A stretch of DNA of 64,000 nucleotides from Massilia sp. 9096 (GTDB lineage: Bacteria > Pseudomonadota > Gammaproteobacteria > Burkholderiales > Burkholderiaceae_D): positions 2,666,001 through 2,730,000 of the forward strand of contig NZ_JQNN01000001.1 of assembly GCF_000745265.1 (NCBI RefSeq). The letters run 5' to 3'. Below the pieces are notes generated by a model that saw only the letters and a list, made by a program, of their open reading frames with translations, was not told where the DNA came from and did no database searches. Below are positions 57,423 through 64,000 of this stretch, one piece after another. The translations under genes and the position numbers were made by a program. Every line of letters begins with the position of its first letter. Positions within the stretch are counted from its first letter, which is position 1.

Positions 57423-58721
57423 TTACAGGTCGAGCAGCAGGCGGGCCGGATCTTCCAGCGCATCCTTCATCGCGACCAGGCCCAGCACGGCTTCGCGGCC
57501 GTCGATGATGCGGTGGTCGTACGACATCGCCAGGTAGTTCATCGGGCGGATCACGATCTGGCCGTTCTCGACCACGGCGCGGTCCTTGGTGGCGTGCACG
57601 CCCAGGATCGCCGACTGCGGCGGGTTGATGATCGGGGTCGACAGCATCGAGCCGAAGGTGCCGCCGTTCGAGATCGAGAAGGTGCCGCCGGTCAGGTCTT
57701 CCAGGGTCAGCTTGCCGTCCTTGGCTTTCTGGCCGAATTCGCCGATCTTCTTCTCGATCTCGGCGATCGACATCTGGTCGGCGTTGCGCAGGATCGGCAC
57801 CACCAGGCCGCGCGGCGAGCCGACGGCGATACCGATGTCGAAGTAGCCGTGGTAGACGATGTCGTTGCCGTCGACCGAGGCGTTCAGGATCGGGTACTTC
57901 TTCAGTGCGGCGACGGCGGCCTTGACGAAGAAGGACATGAAGCCCAGCTTGACGCCGTGCTCTTTCTCGAACTTGTCCTTGTACTTGGCGCGCATCTCCA
58001 TGACCGGGGCCATGTTGACTTCGTTGAAGGTGGTCAGGATCGCGTTGGTCGACTGCGACTGCAGCAGGCGCTCGGCGATACGGGCGCGCAGGCGGCTCAT
58101 CGGCACGCGCTCTTCCGGACGGTCACCCAGGTTGACGCTTGGCGCGGCGACTTGCGGCAGCGCGGCTTTCGGGGCTTGCTGCTGCAGCGGGGCCGGAGCG
58201 GCGGGCGTCGATGCGGTCGAACCCGGCGCGGCCGGGGCCGGCACGGCGCCCTTGTTGGCCACGGCGGCGATCGCGTCGCCCTTGGTCACGCGGCCGTCGC
58301 GGCCGCTGCCGGTGGCGTCCTGCGGCGTCATGTTGTTGTCGGCCAGGATCTTGGCGGCCGACGGCATGGCGATGTCGGCCTTGGCGCCGCCCGAACCCGC
58401 GGTCGGGGCTGCGGCGGTGGCCGGGGCGGCTTGCTGCACCGGCGCCGAGGTGATGGCGATCGGGCTGGTCTGGGCCGAGGCTTCGGTATCGATGATCGCG
58501 ATGGTCTCACCCGAGACGACGGTGCTGCCGTCGTTCTTGATGATCTGGACGATCACGCCGGCCGACGGGGCCGGCAGTTCGAGGACCACCTTGTCGGTCT
58601 CGATGTCGATCATGTTTTCGTCGCGCGAGACGGCTTCGCCGACTTTCTTATGCCACGACAGCAGGGTCGCTTCGGCGACCGATTCCGACAACTGGGGGAC
58701 CTTGACTTCGATTTGTGCCAT
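57423..58721 (-). CDS. sucB: 2-oxoglutarate dehydrogenase E2 (dihydrolipoyl succinyltransferase)
   Basis: 432-residue core enzyme of the 2-oxoglutarate dehydrogenase complex. Lipoyl domain 1-77 with the lipoylated Lys44 ([16 protein letters not shown]). A Pro/Ala linker surrounds the peripheral-subunit-binding domain [31 protein letters not shown]. The catalytic core has [64 protein letters not shown] and the active-site His/Asp in [13 protein letters not shown]. The start [15 protein letters not shown] (ATG 58721) was chosen against an in-frame extension. It follows sucA by 81 bp. Confidence 0.97.
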   Translation of the reverse strand: MAQIEVKVPQLSESVAEATLLSWHKKVGEAVSRDENMIDIETDKVVLELPAPSAGVIVQIIKNDGSTVVSGETIAIIDTEASAQTSPIAITSAPVQQAAPATAAAPTAGSGGAKADIAMPSAAKILADNNMTPQDATGSGRDGRVTKGDAIAAVANKGAVPAPAAPGSTASTPAAPAPLQQQAPKAALPQVAAPSVNLGDRPEERVPMSRLRARIAERLLQSQSTNAILTTFNEVNMAPVMEMRAKYKDKFEKEHGVKLGFMSFFVKAAVAALKKYPILNASVDGNDIVYHGYFDIGIAVGSPRGLVVPILRNADQMSIAEIEKKIGEFGQKAKDGKLTLEDLTGGTFSISNGGTFGSMLSTPIINPPQSAILGVHATKDRAVVENGQIVIRPMNYLAMSYDHRIIDGREAVLGLVAMKDALEDPARLLLDL

Positions 58722-58757
58722 TTTGAGATTAACTCCGTAATTTTTCTGTGCAAAGGA

Positions 58758-58783
58758 CCCCGCGCGCGCGTTCGCACGCGGGG
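58758..58783. other. hairpin in sucA-sucB spacer
   Basis: CCCCGCG (58758-58764) with CGCGGGG (58777-58783), extended by three more pairs past one mismatch. Third GC-rich hairpin in this operon's spacers; no U-tract. Confidence 0.5.
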
Positions 58784-58802
58784 CCGTCATGGGACTGGTC
58801 CG

Positions 58803-61658
58803 TTACTTGGTCAGGACGAAACCCTTGAGCTTCGAGAACGCGGTATCCAGCAACTCCTTCTGCTGCGCCACGTGCTTGTCGGAGTAACCGACGGCCGGGG
58901 CGGCGGAAGCGGGACGGCCGGCGTACGCCAGGCGCTGGCCCGCTTCCATGCTTTCGAAGATGTTGTGCTGGATCTGGAACCACGGACCCTGGTTCTGCGG
59001 CTCGTCCTGCGCCCACACCACTTCGGTCGCGTTCGGGAACTTTTTCAGTTCGGCGCCGAAGGCCTTGTGCGGGAACGGATACAGCTGCTCGATACGGATG
59101 ATGGCCGTGTCGGTCACGCCGCGGGTCTTGCGTGCGTTGACCAGGTCGTAGTAGACCTTGCCCGAGCAGGCGATCACGCGCTTGACCTTGTTGGCGTCGA
59201 TCTTGTCGTCCAGTTCCGGGATCACGGTCTGGAAGCCGCCCTTGGCCAGGTCGTTCAGCGACGAGCCGGCGTCCTTGTTACGCAGCAGCGACTTCGGCGT
59301 GAAGATGATCAGCGGCTTGCGGAACTGGCGCACCATCTGGCGGCGCAGCAGGTGGAAGATCTGCGCGGCCGTGGTCGGCTGCACGACTTGCATGTTGTGG
59401 TCGGCCGACAGCTGCAGGAAGCGCTCGATGCGCGCCGACGAGTGCTCCGGACCCTGGCCTTCATAGCCGTGCGGCAGCATCATCACCAGGCCCGAAGCGC
59501 GGCCCCACTTGACTTCGCCCGAGGCGATGAACTGGTCGATCACGACCTGGGCGCCGTTGGCGAAGTCGCCGAACTGGCCTTCCCAGATGGTCAGGGTGTT
59601 CGGCTCGGCGGTCGAGTAGCCGTATTCGAAGCCCAGCACCGCCTCTTCCGACAGCACGGAGTCGATCACGGTGAAGTGCGCCTGGTTTTCCGACACGTTG
59701 GCCAGCGGCAGGTAGATGCCCTGGTCCCAGCGCTCGCGGTTCTGGTCGTGCAGCACGGCGTGGCGGTGCACGAAGGTGCCGCGGCCGGCGTCCTGGCCCG
59801 ACAGGCGGATCGCATAGCCCGAGGCCAGCAGCGATGCGTAGGCCAAGTGTTCGCCCATGCCCCAGTCGAGGTTCAGCTCGCCCTGGCCCATCTTGGCGCG
59901 GTCGGCCAGCACTTTCTCGACCAGCGAGTGCAGCTTGAAGTTTTCCGGCACGGTCGTGATGCGCTGCGACAGGCGTTTCAGCTCGGTCAGCGGGACGGCG
60001 GTGTCGGCGGCGTCGGTCCACTTCTTGTTCAGGAACGGCGCCCAGTCGACGGCGTACTTGTTCTTGAAGTCGGTCAGGACCGGATCGGTCGTGGTCTTGC
60101 CCTCGTCCATCGCGGCGCGGTAGGCGGCCACCAGCGCGTCGCCGCCGTCGGCCGCGATCGTGCCCTGGGCGGACAGCTTGTCGGCGTACAGCTTGCGGGT
60201 GCCCGGGTGCTTGGCGATCTTCTTGTACATCAGCGGCTGGGTCAGGGCCGGGGTGTCCTGCTCGTTGTGGCCCAGCTTGCGGTAGCAGATGACGTCGACG
60301 ACGATGTCCTTGTGGAACTCGGTGCGGTAGTCCATCGCCAGCTGCGAGGCCAGCACGACCGCTTCCGGATCGTCGGCGTTCACGTGCAGCACCGGCGCTT
60401 CGATCATCTTGACCACGTCGGTGCAATACAGCGTCGAACGGGCGTCGCGCGGGTCCGAGGTGGTGAAGCCGATCTGGTTGTTGATGACGATGTGGACGGT
60501 GCCGCCGGTGCCGTAGCCGCGCGTCTGGGCCAGGTTCAGGGTCTCCATGACCACGCCCTGGCCGATGAAGGCGGCGTCGCCGTGCACCAGGATCGGCAGC
60601 ACTTCCTTGCCCTGGCGGTCGCCGCGGCGGTCCATGCGCGCCTTGACCGAGCCTTCGACGACCGGGTTGACGATCTCGAGGTGCGACGGGTTGAAGGCGA
60701 GCGACAGGTGCACCGGGCCGCCGGCGGTCGAGATGTCGCTCGAGAAGCCCTGGTGGTATTTCACGTCGCCCGACGGCAGGTCATCGGCGTGCTTGCCTTC
60801 GAATTCCTCGAACAGGTCGGCCGGCGACTTGCCCAGGGTGTTGACCAGCACGTTCAGGCGGCCGCGGTGGGCCATGCCGATCACGATTTCCTGCACGCCG
60901 TGCTCGCCGGCGCGCTGGATCACTTCGTCGATCGAGGCGATGAACGATTCGCCGCCTTCCAGCGAGAAGCGCTTGGCGCCGACGTACTTGGTATGGAGGT
61001 AGCGCTCCAGGCCTTCGGCCGCGGTCAGGCGCTCGAGGATGTGCTTTTTCTTTTCCGCGGTGAAGGTCGGGGTCGAGCGGATCGACTCGAGCTTCTCCTG
61101 CAGCCAGCGCTTCTCGGTCGGGTCGCTGACGTACATGAACTCAGCGCCGATCGAACGGCAGTAGGTATCGCGCAACATGTTCAGCAGGTCGCGCAGCGAA
61201 GCGGTCTCCTGGCCGAAGTAGGTGTTGCTGATGTTGAATTTGGTGTCCAGGTCGGCTTCGGTGAAGCCGTAGAAGGCCGGATCCAGCTCGGGGATCGGCG
61301 GACGCTCCTGGCGCTGCAGCGGGTCAAGGTTGGCCCAGCGCGAGCCGAGGTAGCGGTAGGCGGCGATCAGCTGGGTGACGGCGACGCGCTTGCGGCCGAG
61401 TTCGGCGTCCGGCGAGGCGACCACGGTGCGGATCGGGCCTTGCTTGGCGCGCTCGGCGAACGAGGCGATCACGGAATTGTGCGCGACGTCCGGGCGGGCC
61501 GAGCCGTCCACGGCCGGCATGTGCTGCATGGCGTCGAAATAGGCGCGCCAGTTGTCCGGGACCGAACCAGGATTGTTCAGGTAGGCTTCATACAACTCTT
61601 CCACGTACGGCGCGTTGCCGCCGAACAGATACGAGTTGCCTTCGTATTGCTGCATCAT
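58803..61658 (-). CDS. sucA: 2-oxoglutarate dehydrogenase E1
   Basis: 951-residue thiamine-diphosphate decarboxylase that starts the 2-oxoglutarate dehydrogenase reaction of the TCA cycle. The N-terminal SYLFGGNAPYVEELYEAYLNNPGSVPDNWRAYF binds E2. ThDP-binding motifs: EIVIGMAHRGRLNVLVNTLGK; VKYHQGFSSDISTAGG; LAFNPSHLEIVNPVVEGS; HGDAAFIGQGVVMETLNLAQTRGYGTGGTVHIVINNQIGFTTS. The C-terminal transketolase-like part has FVHRHAVLHDQNRERW, ANVSENQAHFTVIDSVLSEEAVLGFEYGYS and LPHGYEGQGPEHSSARIERFLQL. It heads the sucA-sucB-lpdA-zapE unit. Confidence 0.98.
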   Translation of the reverse strand: MMQQYEGNSYLFGGNAPYVEELYEAYLNNPGSVPDNWRAYFDAMQHMPAVDGSARPDVAHNSVIASFAERAKQGPIRTVVASPDAELGRKRVAVTQLIAAYRYLGSRWANLDPLQRQERPPIPELDPAFYGFTEADLDTKFNISNTYFGQETASLRDLLNMLRDTYCRSIGAEFMYVSDPTEKRWLQEKLESIRSTPTFTAEKKKHILERLTAAEGLERYLHTKYVGAKRFSLEGGESFIASIDEVIQRAGEHGVQEIVIGMAHRGRLNVLVNTLGKSPADLFEEFEGKHADDLPSGDVKYHQGFSSDISTAGGPVHLSLAFNPSHLEIVNPVVEGSVKARMDRRGDRQGKEVLPILVHGDAAFIGQGVVMETLNLAQTRGYGTGGTVHIVINNQIGFTTSDPRDARSTLYCTDVVKMIEAPVLHVNADDPEAVVLASQLAMDYRTEFHKDIVVDVICYRKLGHNEQDTPALTQPLMYKKIAKHPGTRKLYADKLSAQGTIAADGGDALVAAYRAAMDEGKTTTDPVLTDFKNKYAVDWAPFLNKKWTDAADTAVPLTELKRLSQRITTVPENFKLHSLVEKVLADRAKMGQGELNLDWGMGEHLAYASLLASGYAIRLSGQDAGRGTFVHRHAVLHDQNRERWDQGIYLPLANVSENQAHFTVIDSVLSEEAVLGFEYGYSTAEPNTLTIWEGQFGDFANGAQVVIDQFIASGEVKWGRASGLVMMLPHGYEGQGPEHSSARIERFLQLSADHNMQVVQPTTAAQIFHLLRRQMVRQFRKPLIIFTPKSLLRNKDAGSSLNDLAKGGFQTVIPELDDKIDANKVKRVIACSGKVYYDLVNARKTRGVTDTAIIRIEQLYPFPHKAFGAELKKFPNATEVVWAQDEPQNQGPWFQIQHNIFESMEAGQRLAYAGRPASAAPAVGYSDKHVAQQKELLDTAFSKLKGFVLTK

Positions 61659-61773
61659 TCTTGCTCACCTTTCTCCGCGTTTCGCGAAATTGGGGCGGGT
61701 TAATCTAACCTTCCGCGACACGGCCTGACCGGTTAGCGGATCGCACTACTCTCAAGTTGTGGGGGAAGGACTT

Positions 61774-61893
61774 AAACAGCTTCATGAACCTACTGCGCGT
61801 TGCAGATTCGACCTGCGATGCTCGCTGTACTCGAGTACAGCTGCGCGTCTCGGTCAAATCTGCCGCCGCTCGCTACGGTTCCTGAAGCCGTTT
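61774..61893. repeat. nested palindromic element, copy B
   Basis: Outer stem 61774-61790 with 61877-61893, 15 of 17 pairs, unrelated in sequence to the outer stem of copy A. Middle stem 61802-61813 with 61852-61863, 11 of 12 pairs (GCAGATT with AATCTGC, GACC with GGTC). Inner stem GCTGTAC 61824-61830 with GTACAGC 61835-61841, loop TCGA. Blocks between stems (CTGCGCGTTGCA, TGCGATGCTC, TGCGC.TCTC, GCCGCTCGC.AC) match copy A (6900-7018). Confidence 0.75.
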
Positions 61894-62039
61894 GCAAACC
61901 AAGGTGTTCCGTTGCTTGGTTTTTGGCGCAACGTATTGTAACGCAACCCACATAAAGGGGCGGGCGCTACTGAGGCATTTTTGCACATTTCCCATCAGCA
62001 TTTTTGTAACGAAAATTGTTGAAGCGCTTGCCACTCCGG

Positions 62040-62070
62040 TTGACCCGCTAAATGATAATGGTTATCATTT
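62040..62070 (+). promoter_or_regulatory. Fur box overlapping a sigma70-type promoter
   Basis: A perfect palindrome, AAATGATAA-TGG-TTATCATTT (62050-62070), matches the classical Fur box. It overlaps TTGACC (62040-62045), 17-bp spacer, TATCAT (62063-62068). The predicted start point is about 62075, at the ATG. Iron repression is expected. Confidence 0.8.
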
Positions 62071-62074
62071 GCGA

Positions 62075-62758
62075 ATGAATGCTCATCTGCCCACGGCCCG
62101 ACCTGCCGCCAACGACGCCGCCACGCCCGTCCCCGCCCTGCCGGGCGCCCGGCGCGCGCTTTGGCTGCGCCAGCTGCACCAGTGGCACTGGATCAGCTCG
62201 GCCATGTGCCTGATGGCGATGCTGCTATTTAGTATTACCGGGTTCACGCTCAACCACGCCGCCCAGATCGAGGCCAGGCCGGCCGTCACCCGCCTCAAGG
62301 GGCAGCTGCCGGCCGGCCTGCAGCGCCAGCTGGCCGAATTCGCCGCCACGCACGCCGACGCCAACCTGCCGCTGCCGCCCGAGCTGGCCGACTGGGCCGA
62401 ACACTGCTTCCCGGTCGAGGTGCGCGGCAAGCGCGCCGAATGGAGCGAGGAAGACGCCTACGTCGCCCTGCCGCGTCCGGGCGGCGACGCCTGGCTGCGC
62501 ATCGGCGTGGACGGCAAGGCCGAATACGAAAAGACCGACCGTGGCTGGATCTCCTGGCTCAACGACATGCACAAGGGCCGCAACGCGGGGCCCGTGTGGA
62601 GCTGGTTCATCGACATCTTCGCCGGCGCCTGCCTGGTGTTTTGCATCACCGGTTTCCTGATCCTGAAATACCACGCCGCCAACCGGCGCTCGACCTGGCC
62701 GGTGATCGGCTTCGGCATCGTGCTGCCGATCGTGCTGGCCCTGCTGTTCGTGCACTGA
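62075..62758 (+). CDS. PepSY-associated TM helix protein
   Basis: 227-residue inner-membrane protein of the PepSY_TM family, often found with siderophore receptors and iron-regulated genes; members include ferric-reductase-like proteins. TM1 is WHWISSAMCLMAMLLFSITGFTL, preceded by a His-containing LRQLHQWHW. A periplasmic PepSY-like part follows (GDAWLRIGVDGKAEYEKTDRGWISWLNDMHKG). TM2 is DIFAGACLVFCITGFLILKYH and TM3 is VIGFGIVLPIVLALLFVH. ATG 62075 lies 5 bp past the Fur palindrome and no SD is visible; an mRNA starting at the ATG is possible. It is followed by DUF2271 and DUF4198 genes in the same direction. Confidence 0.82.
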   Translation: MNAHLPTARPAANDAATPVPALPGARRALWLRQLHQWHWISSAMCLMAMLLFSITGFTLNHAAQIEARPAVTRLKGQLPAGLQRQLAEFAATHADANLPLPPELADWAEHCFPVEVRGKRAEWSEEDAYVALPRPGGDAWLRIGVDGKAEYEKTDRGWISWLNDMHKGRNAGPVWSWFIDIFAGACLVFCITGFLILKYHAANRRSTWPVIGFGIVLPIVLALLFVH

Positions 62759-62790
62759 CCCTTCCGACCATCGACTACCGAAAGCCATCC

Positions 62791-63303
62791 ATGAAACTGA
62801 CCCACTCGCTTGCCCTGACCCTGCCGCTCGCATCGAGCTGGGCGATGGCCGCCGACCTGACCGTGAAGTTCGACCTGCCGCAGCTGAACGTCGCCGAGTA
62901 CCACAAGCCCTACGTCGCGATCTGGATCGAGCGCCCGGACCAGAGCGTCGCGTCGACGCTGGCGGTGCTGTATGACGTCAAGAAGCGCGACAACGCCGGC
63001 GCCAAATGGGTCAAGGATCTGCGCACCTGGTGGCGCAAGGCCGGTCGCGACATGACCCTGCCGATGGATGGCGTGAGCGGGGCGACGCGCCCGGCCGGCA
63101 TGCAGACCTTGAGCTTCCCGGCGGCGCGCAACGGCATCGACAAGCTGCCGGCCGGCGATTACAAGCTGGTGCTCGAGGTCGCGCGCGAGGCGGGCGGGCG
63201 CGAAGTCGTGCACGTGCCGTTCACGCTGCCGGCCAAGGGCAAGGTCGAGGCCAAGGCTGCGGGCAAGGAAGAAGTCGGCGCGGTGTCGCTGGCGATTCAG
63301 TAA
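62791..63303 (+). CDS. DUF2271 periplasmic protein
   Basis: 170-residue exported protein of the DUF2271 family. The signal peptide is KLTHSLALTLPLASSWAMA. The mature beta-sandwich contains LTVKFDLPQLNVAEYHKPYVAIWIERPDQSV, WVKDLRTWWRKAGRD, DGVSGATRPAG and GDYKLVLEVAREAGGREVVHVPFTLP, which are typical. In many proteobacteria DUF2271 genes sit with PepSY-TM, DUF4198 and ApbE-like flavin transferase genes in iron-linked operons. Function is not established. ATG 62791 starts 32 bp after the PepSY stop. Confidence 0.85.
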   Translation: MKLTHSLALTLPLASSWAMAADLTVKFDLPQLNVAEYHKPYVAIWIERPDQSVASTLAVLYDVKKRDNAGAKWVKDLRTWWRKAGRDMTLPMDGVSGATRPAGMQTLSFPAARNGIDKLPAGDYKLVLEVAREAGGREVVHVPFTLPAKGKVEAKAAGKEEVGAVSLAIQ

Positions 63304-63324
63304 TTCATTGAATAGGAGACCGTC

Positions 63325-64000
63325 ATGCAGACCAGGTTCATGAAGCAGTTCGCGATCGCCATCGCGCTGGCCGCGGCGGCCTGCGCCGCCCAGGCCCATC
63401 GCCAGTGGATGATCCCGAACACCAGCACGATCGAAAGCGAGAACGGGCGCGAAGCCTGGGTGACCATCGACGGTGCGATCTCGGAAAGCCTGTTCGAGGC
63501 CGACTTCATGCCGCTGCGCCTGGACGGCCTGACGGTGACCGACCCGGACGGCGCCACCGCGCCGGCCCCTGCCGCCACGCTCGGCAAGCACCGCTCGACG
63601 GTCGACATCCGCCTGCCCAAGGACGGCACCTACCGCATCAGCCTGGCCGCGACCAGCGTCATGGGCAGCTATAAATTGAACGGCGAGATGAAGCGCTTCC
63701 GCGCCACCGAGCAGACCGTGAAGAACGAGATCCCGGCCGGCGCCACCGAGGTGCGCAGCGTGACCACCATGCAGCGCCAGGACACCTTCGTGACCCTCAA
63801 TCAGCCCAGCGCCGGCGCCCTGAAAGCCACCGGCACGGGCCTGGAGATGGTGCCCTTGACCAGCCCGACCGAGCTGCGCGCCGGCGAACAGGCGCGGGTG
63901 CGCTTCCTGCTCAACGGCCAGCCGCTGCCGAACTTCCCGTTTTCCATGATCCCGGGCGGCGTCAAGTACCGCGGCACGCTGGGCGAAGTGCGCTTCGCCA
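63325..64000 (+). CDS. DUF4198 periplasmic protein (partial, runs past window end)
   Basis: At least 225 residues of a DUF4198 protein. Signal peptide QFAIAIALAAAACAAQAHRQWM, after which the mature chain starts with HRQWMIPNTSTI, the typical N-terminus. Beta-sandwich motifs follow: EAWVTIDGAISESLFEADFMPLRLDGLTV, DGTYRISLAATS, LRAGEQARVRFLLNGQPLPNFPFSMIPGGVKYRG. Family members are tied to metal uptake, often nickel, cobalt or iron. SD AGGAG (63314-63318). It starts 21 bp past the DUF2271 stop, third gene of the Fur-controlled unit. The C-terminus is outside the window. Confidence 0.85.
   Translation, partial: MQTRFMKQFAIAIALAAAACAAQAHRQWMIPNTSTIESENGREAWVTIDGAISESLFEADFMPLRLDGLTVTDPDGATAPAPAATLGKHRSTVDIRLPKDGTYRISLAATSVMGSYKLNGEMKRFRATEQTVKNEIPAGATEVRSVTTMQRQDTFVTLNQPSAGALKATGTGLEMVPLTSPTELRAGEQARVRFLLNGQPLPNFPFSMIPGGVKYRGTLGEVRFA

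Larger units (their letters stand above)
61659..62074. other. 416-bp intergenic region: sucA promoter, palindromic element B, Fur-controlled promoter
   Basis: Divergent spacer between sucA and the PepSY gene with no coding sequence I can support. It holds the second copy of the nested palindrome (61774-61893). It then carries a Fur-type palindrome with an overlapping -35/-10 pair (62040-62070). The sucA promoter should lie between 61659 and about 61770; no clear box was chosen. Confidence 0.6.

Noticed and set aside
57513..61703. A 1,396-codon open frame on the plus strand
   Set aside because: It is antisense to sucA and sucB, Arg/Val/Gly-rich with no domain, an artefact of high GC third positions.

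Overview
The window is a GC-rich bacterial chromosome segment. Gene content and order point to Burkholderiales, most likely an Oxalobacteraceae member such as Massilia. The evidence is the block purA-hisZ ... hflC-hflK-hflX-hfq-der-bamB-yfgM-hisS-ispG-rodZ-pilF-rlmN-ndk on one strand, a surE-pcm-nlpD-rpoS-rlmD block, PEP-CTERM proteins, and a sucA-sucB-lpdA-zapE operon. The genus is inferred from protein flavour and synteny, not from a marker gene.

Layout. 0-2.1 kb: a truncated DHA2-type MFS exporter and a divergent DUF2382 stress-type protein. 2.1-6.9 kb: four tRNA-Asn(GUU) genes on the minus strand, with an acyl-CoA-dehydrogenase-like gene, an exported hypothetical protein, purT and a RES/Xre toxin-antitoxin pair between them. 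7-10.5 kb: an aspartate/aromatic aminotransferase and divergent uvrB. 10.5-15.5 kb: a secretome island with two PEP-CTERM proteins, a GH10 xylanase lipoprotein and an S53 (sedolisin) protease. 15.7-19.8 kb: a MarC-family membrane protein and two methyl-accepting chemotaxis proteins. 20.1-21.2 kb: a complete IS1595-type insertion sequence sitting in the U-tract of a terminator. 21.2-39.1 kb: the long minus-strand housekeeping block for purine salvage/synthesis, HflKC/HflX/Hfq, Der, outer-membrane assembly, HisRS, IspG, RodZ, PilF, RlmN and Ndk, interrupted by one plus-strand GH128-like glucanase gene. 39.3-43 kb: a Bax-inhibitor-1-like membrane protein and a large hybrid histidine kinase. 43-48 kb: rlmD, rpoS, nlpD, pcm, surE. 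48.3-50.6 kb: a TIR-domain protein coupled to a KGGVGR-family P-loop protein with a degenerate P-loop, plus a small divergent ORF. 50.6-55.8 kb: a DinG-type helicase, a DUF465 protein, a PP2C-like phosphatase, a coiled-coil lipoprotein and ZapE. 55.9-61.7 kb: the 2-oxoglutarate dehydrogenase operon. 62-64 kb: an iron-regulated PepSY/DUF2271/DUF4198 operon behind a perfect Fur-type palindrome.

The signals most worth follow-up are: (i) a roughly 120-bp nested palindromic element present twice (6900-7018 and 61774-61893), whose helices differ in sequence but keep pairing through five compensatory base-pair changes while unpaired blocks are nearly invariant; (ii) the TIR plus degenerate-P-loop pair; (iii) the four-copy tRNA-Asn array carrying a toxin-antitoxin module; (iv) the IS insertion exactly in a terminator U-tract; (v) a xyl-box-like operator before the xylanase/PEP-CTERM operon; (vi) a Fur box embedded in a promoter whose predicted +1 falls on the start codon. 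All calls were made by reading the sequence; no database search or folding program was run.
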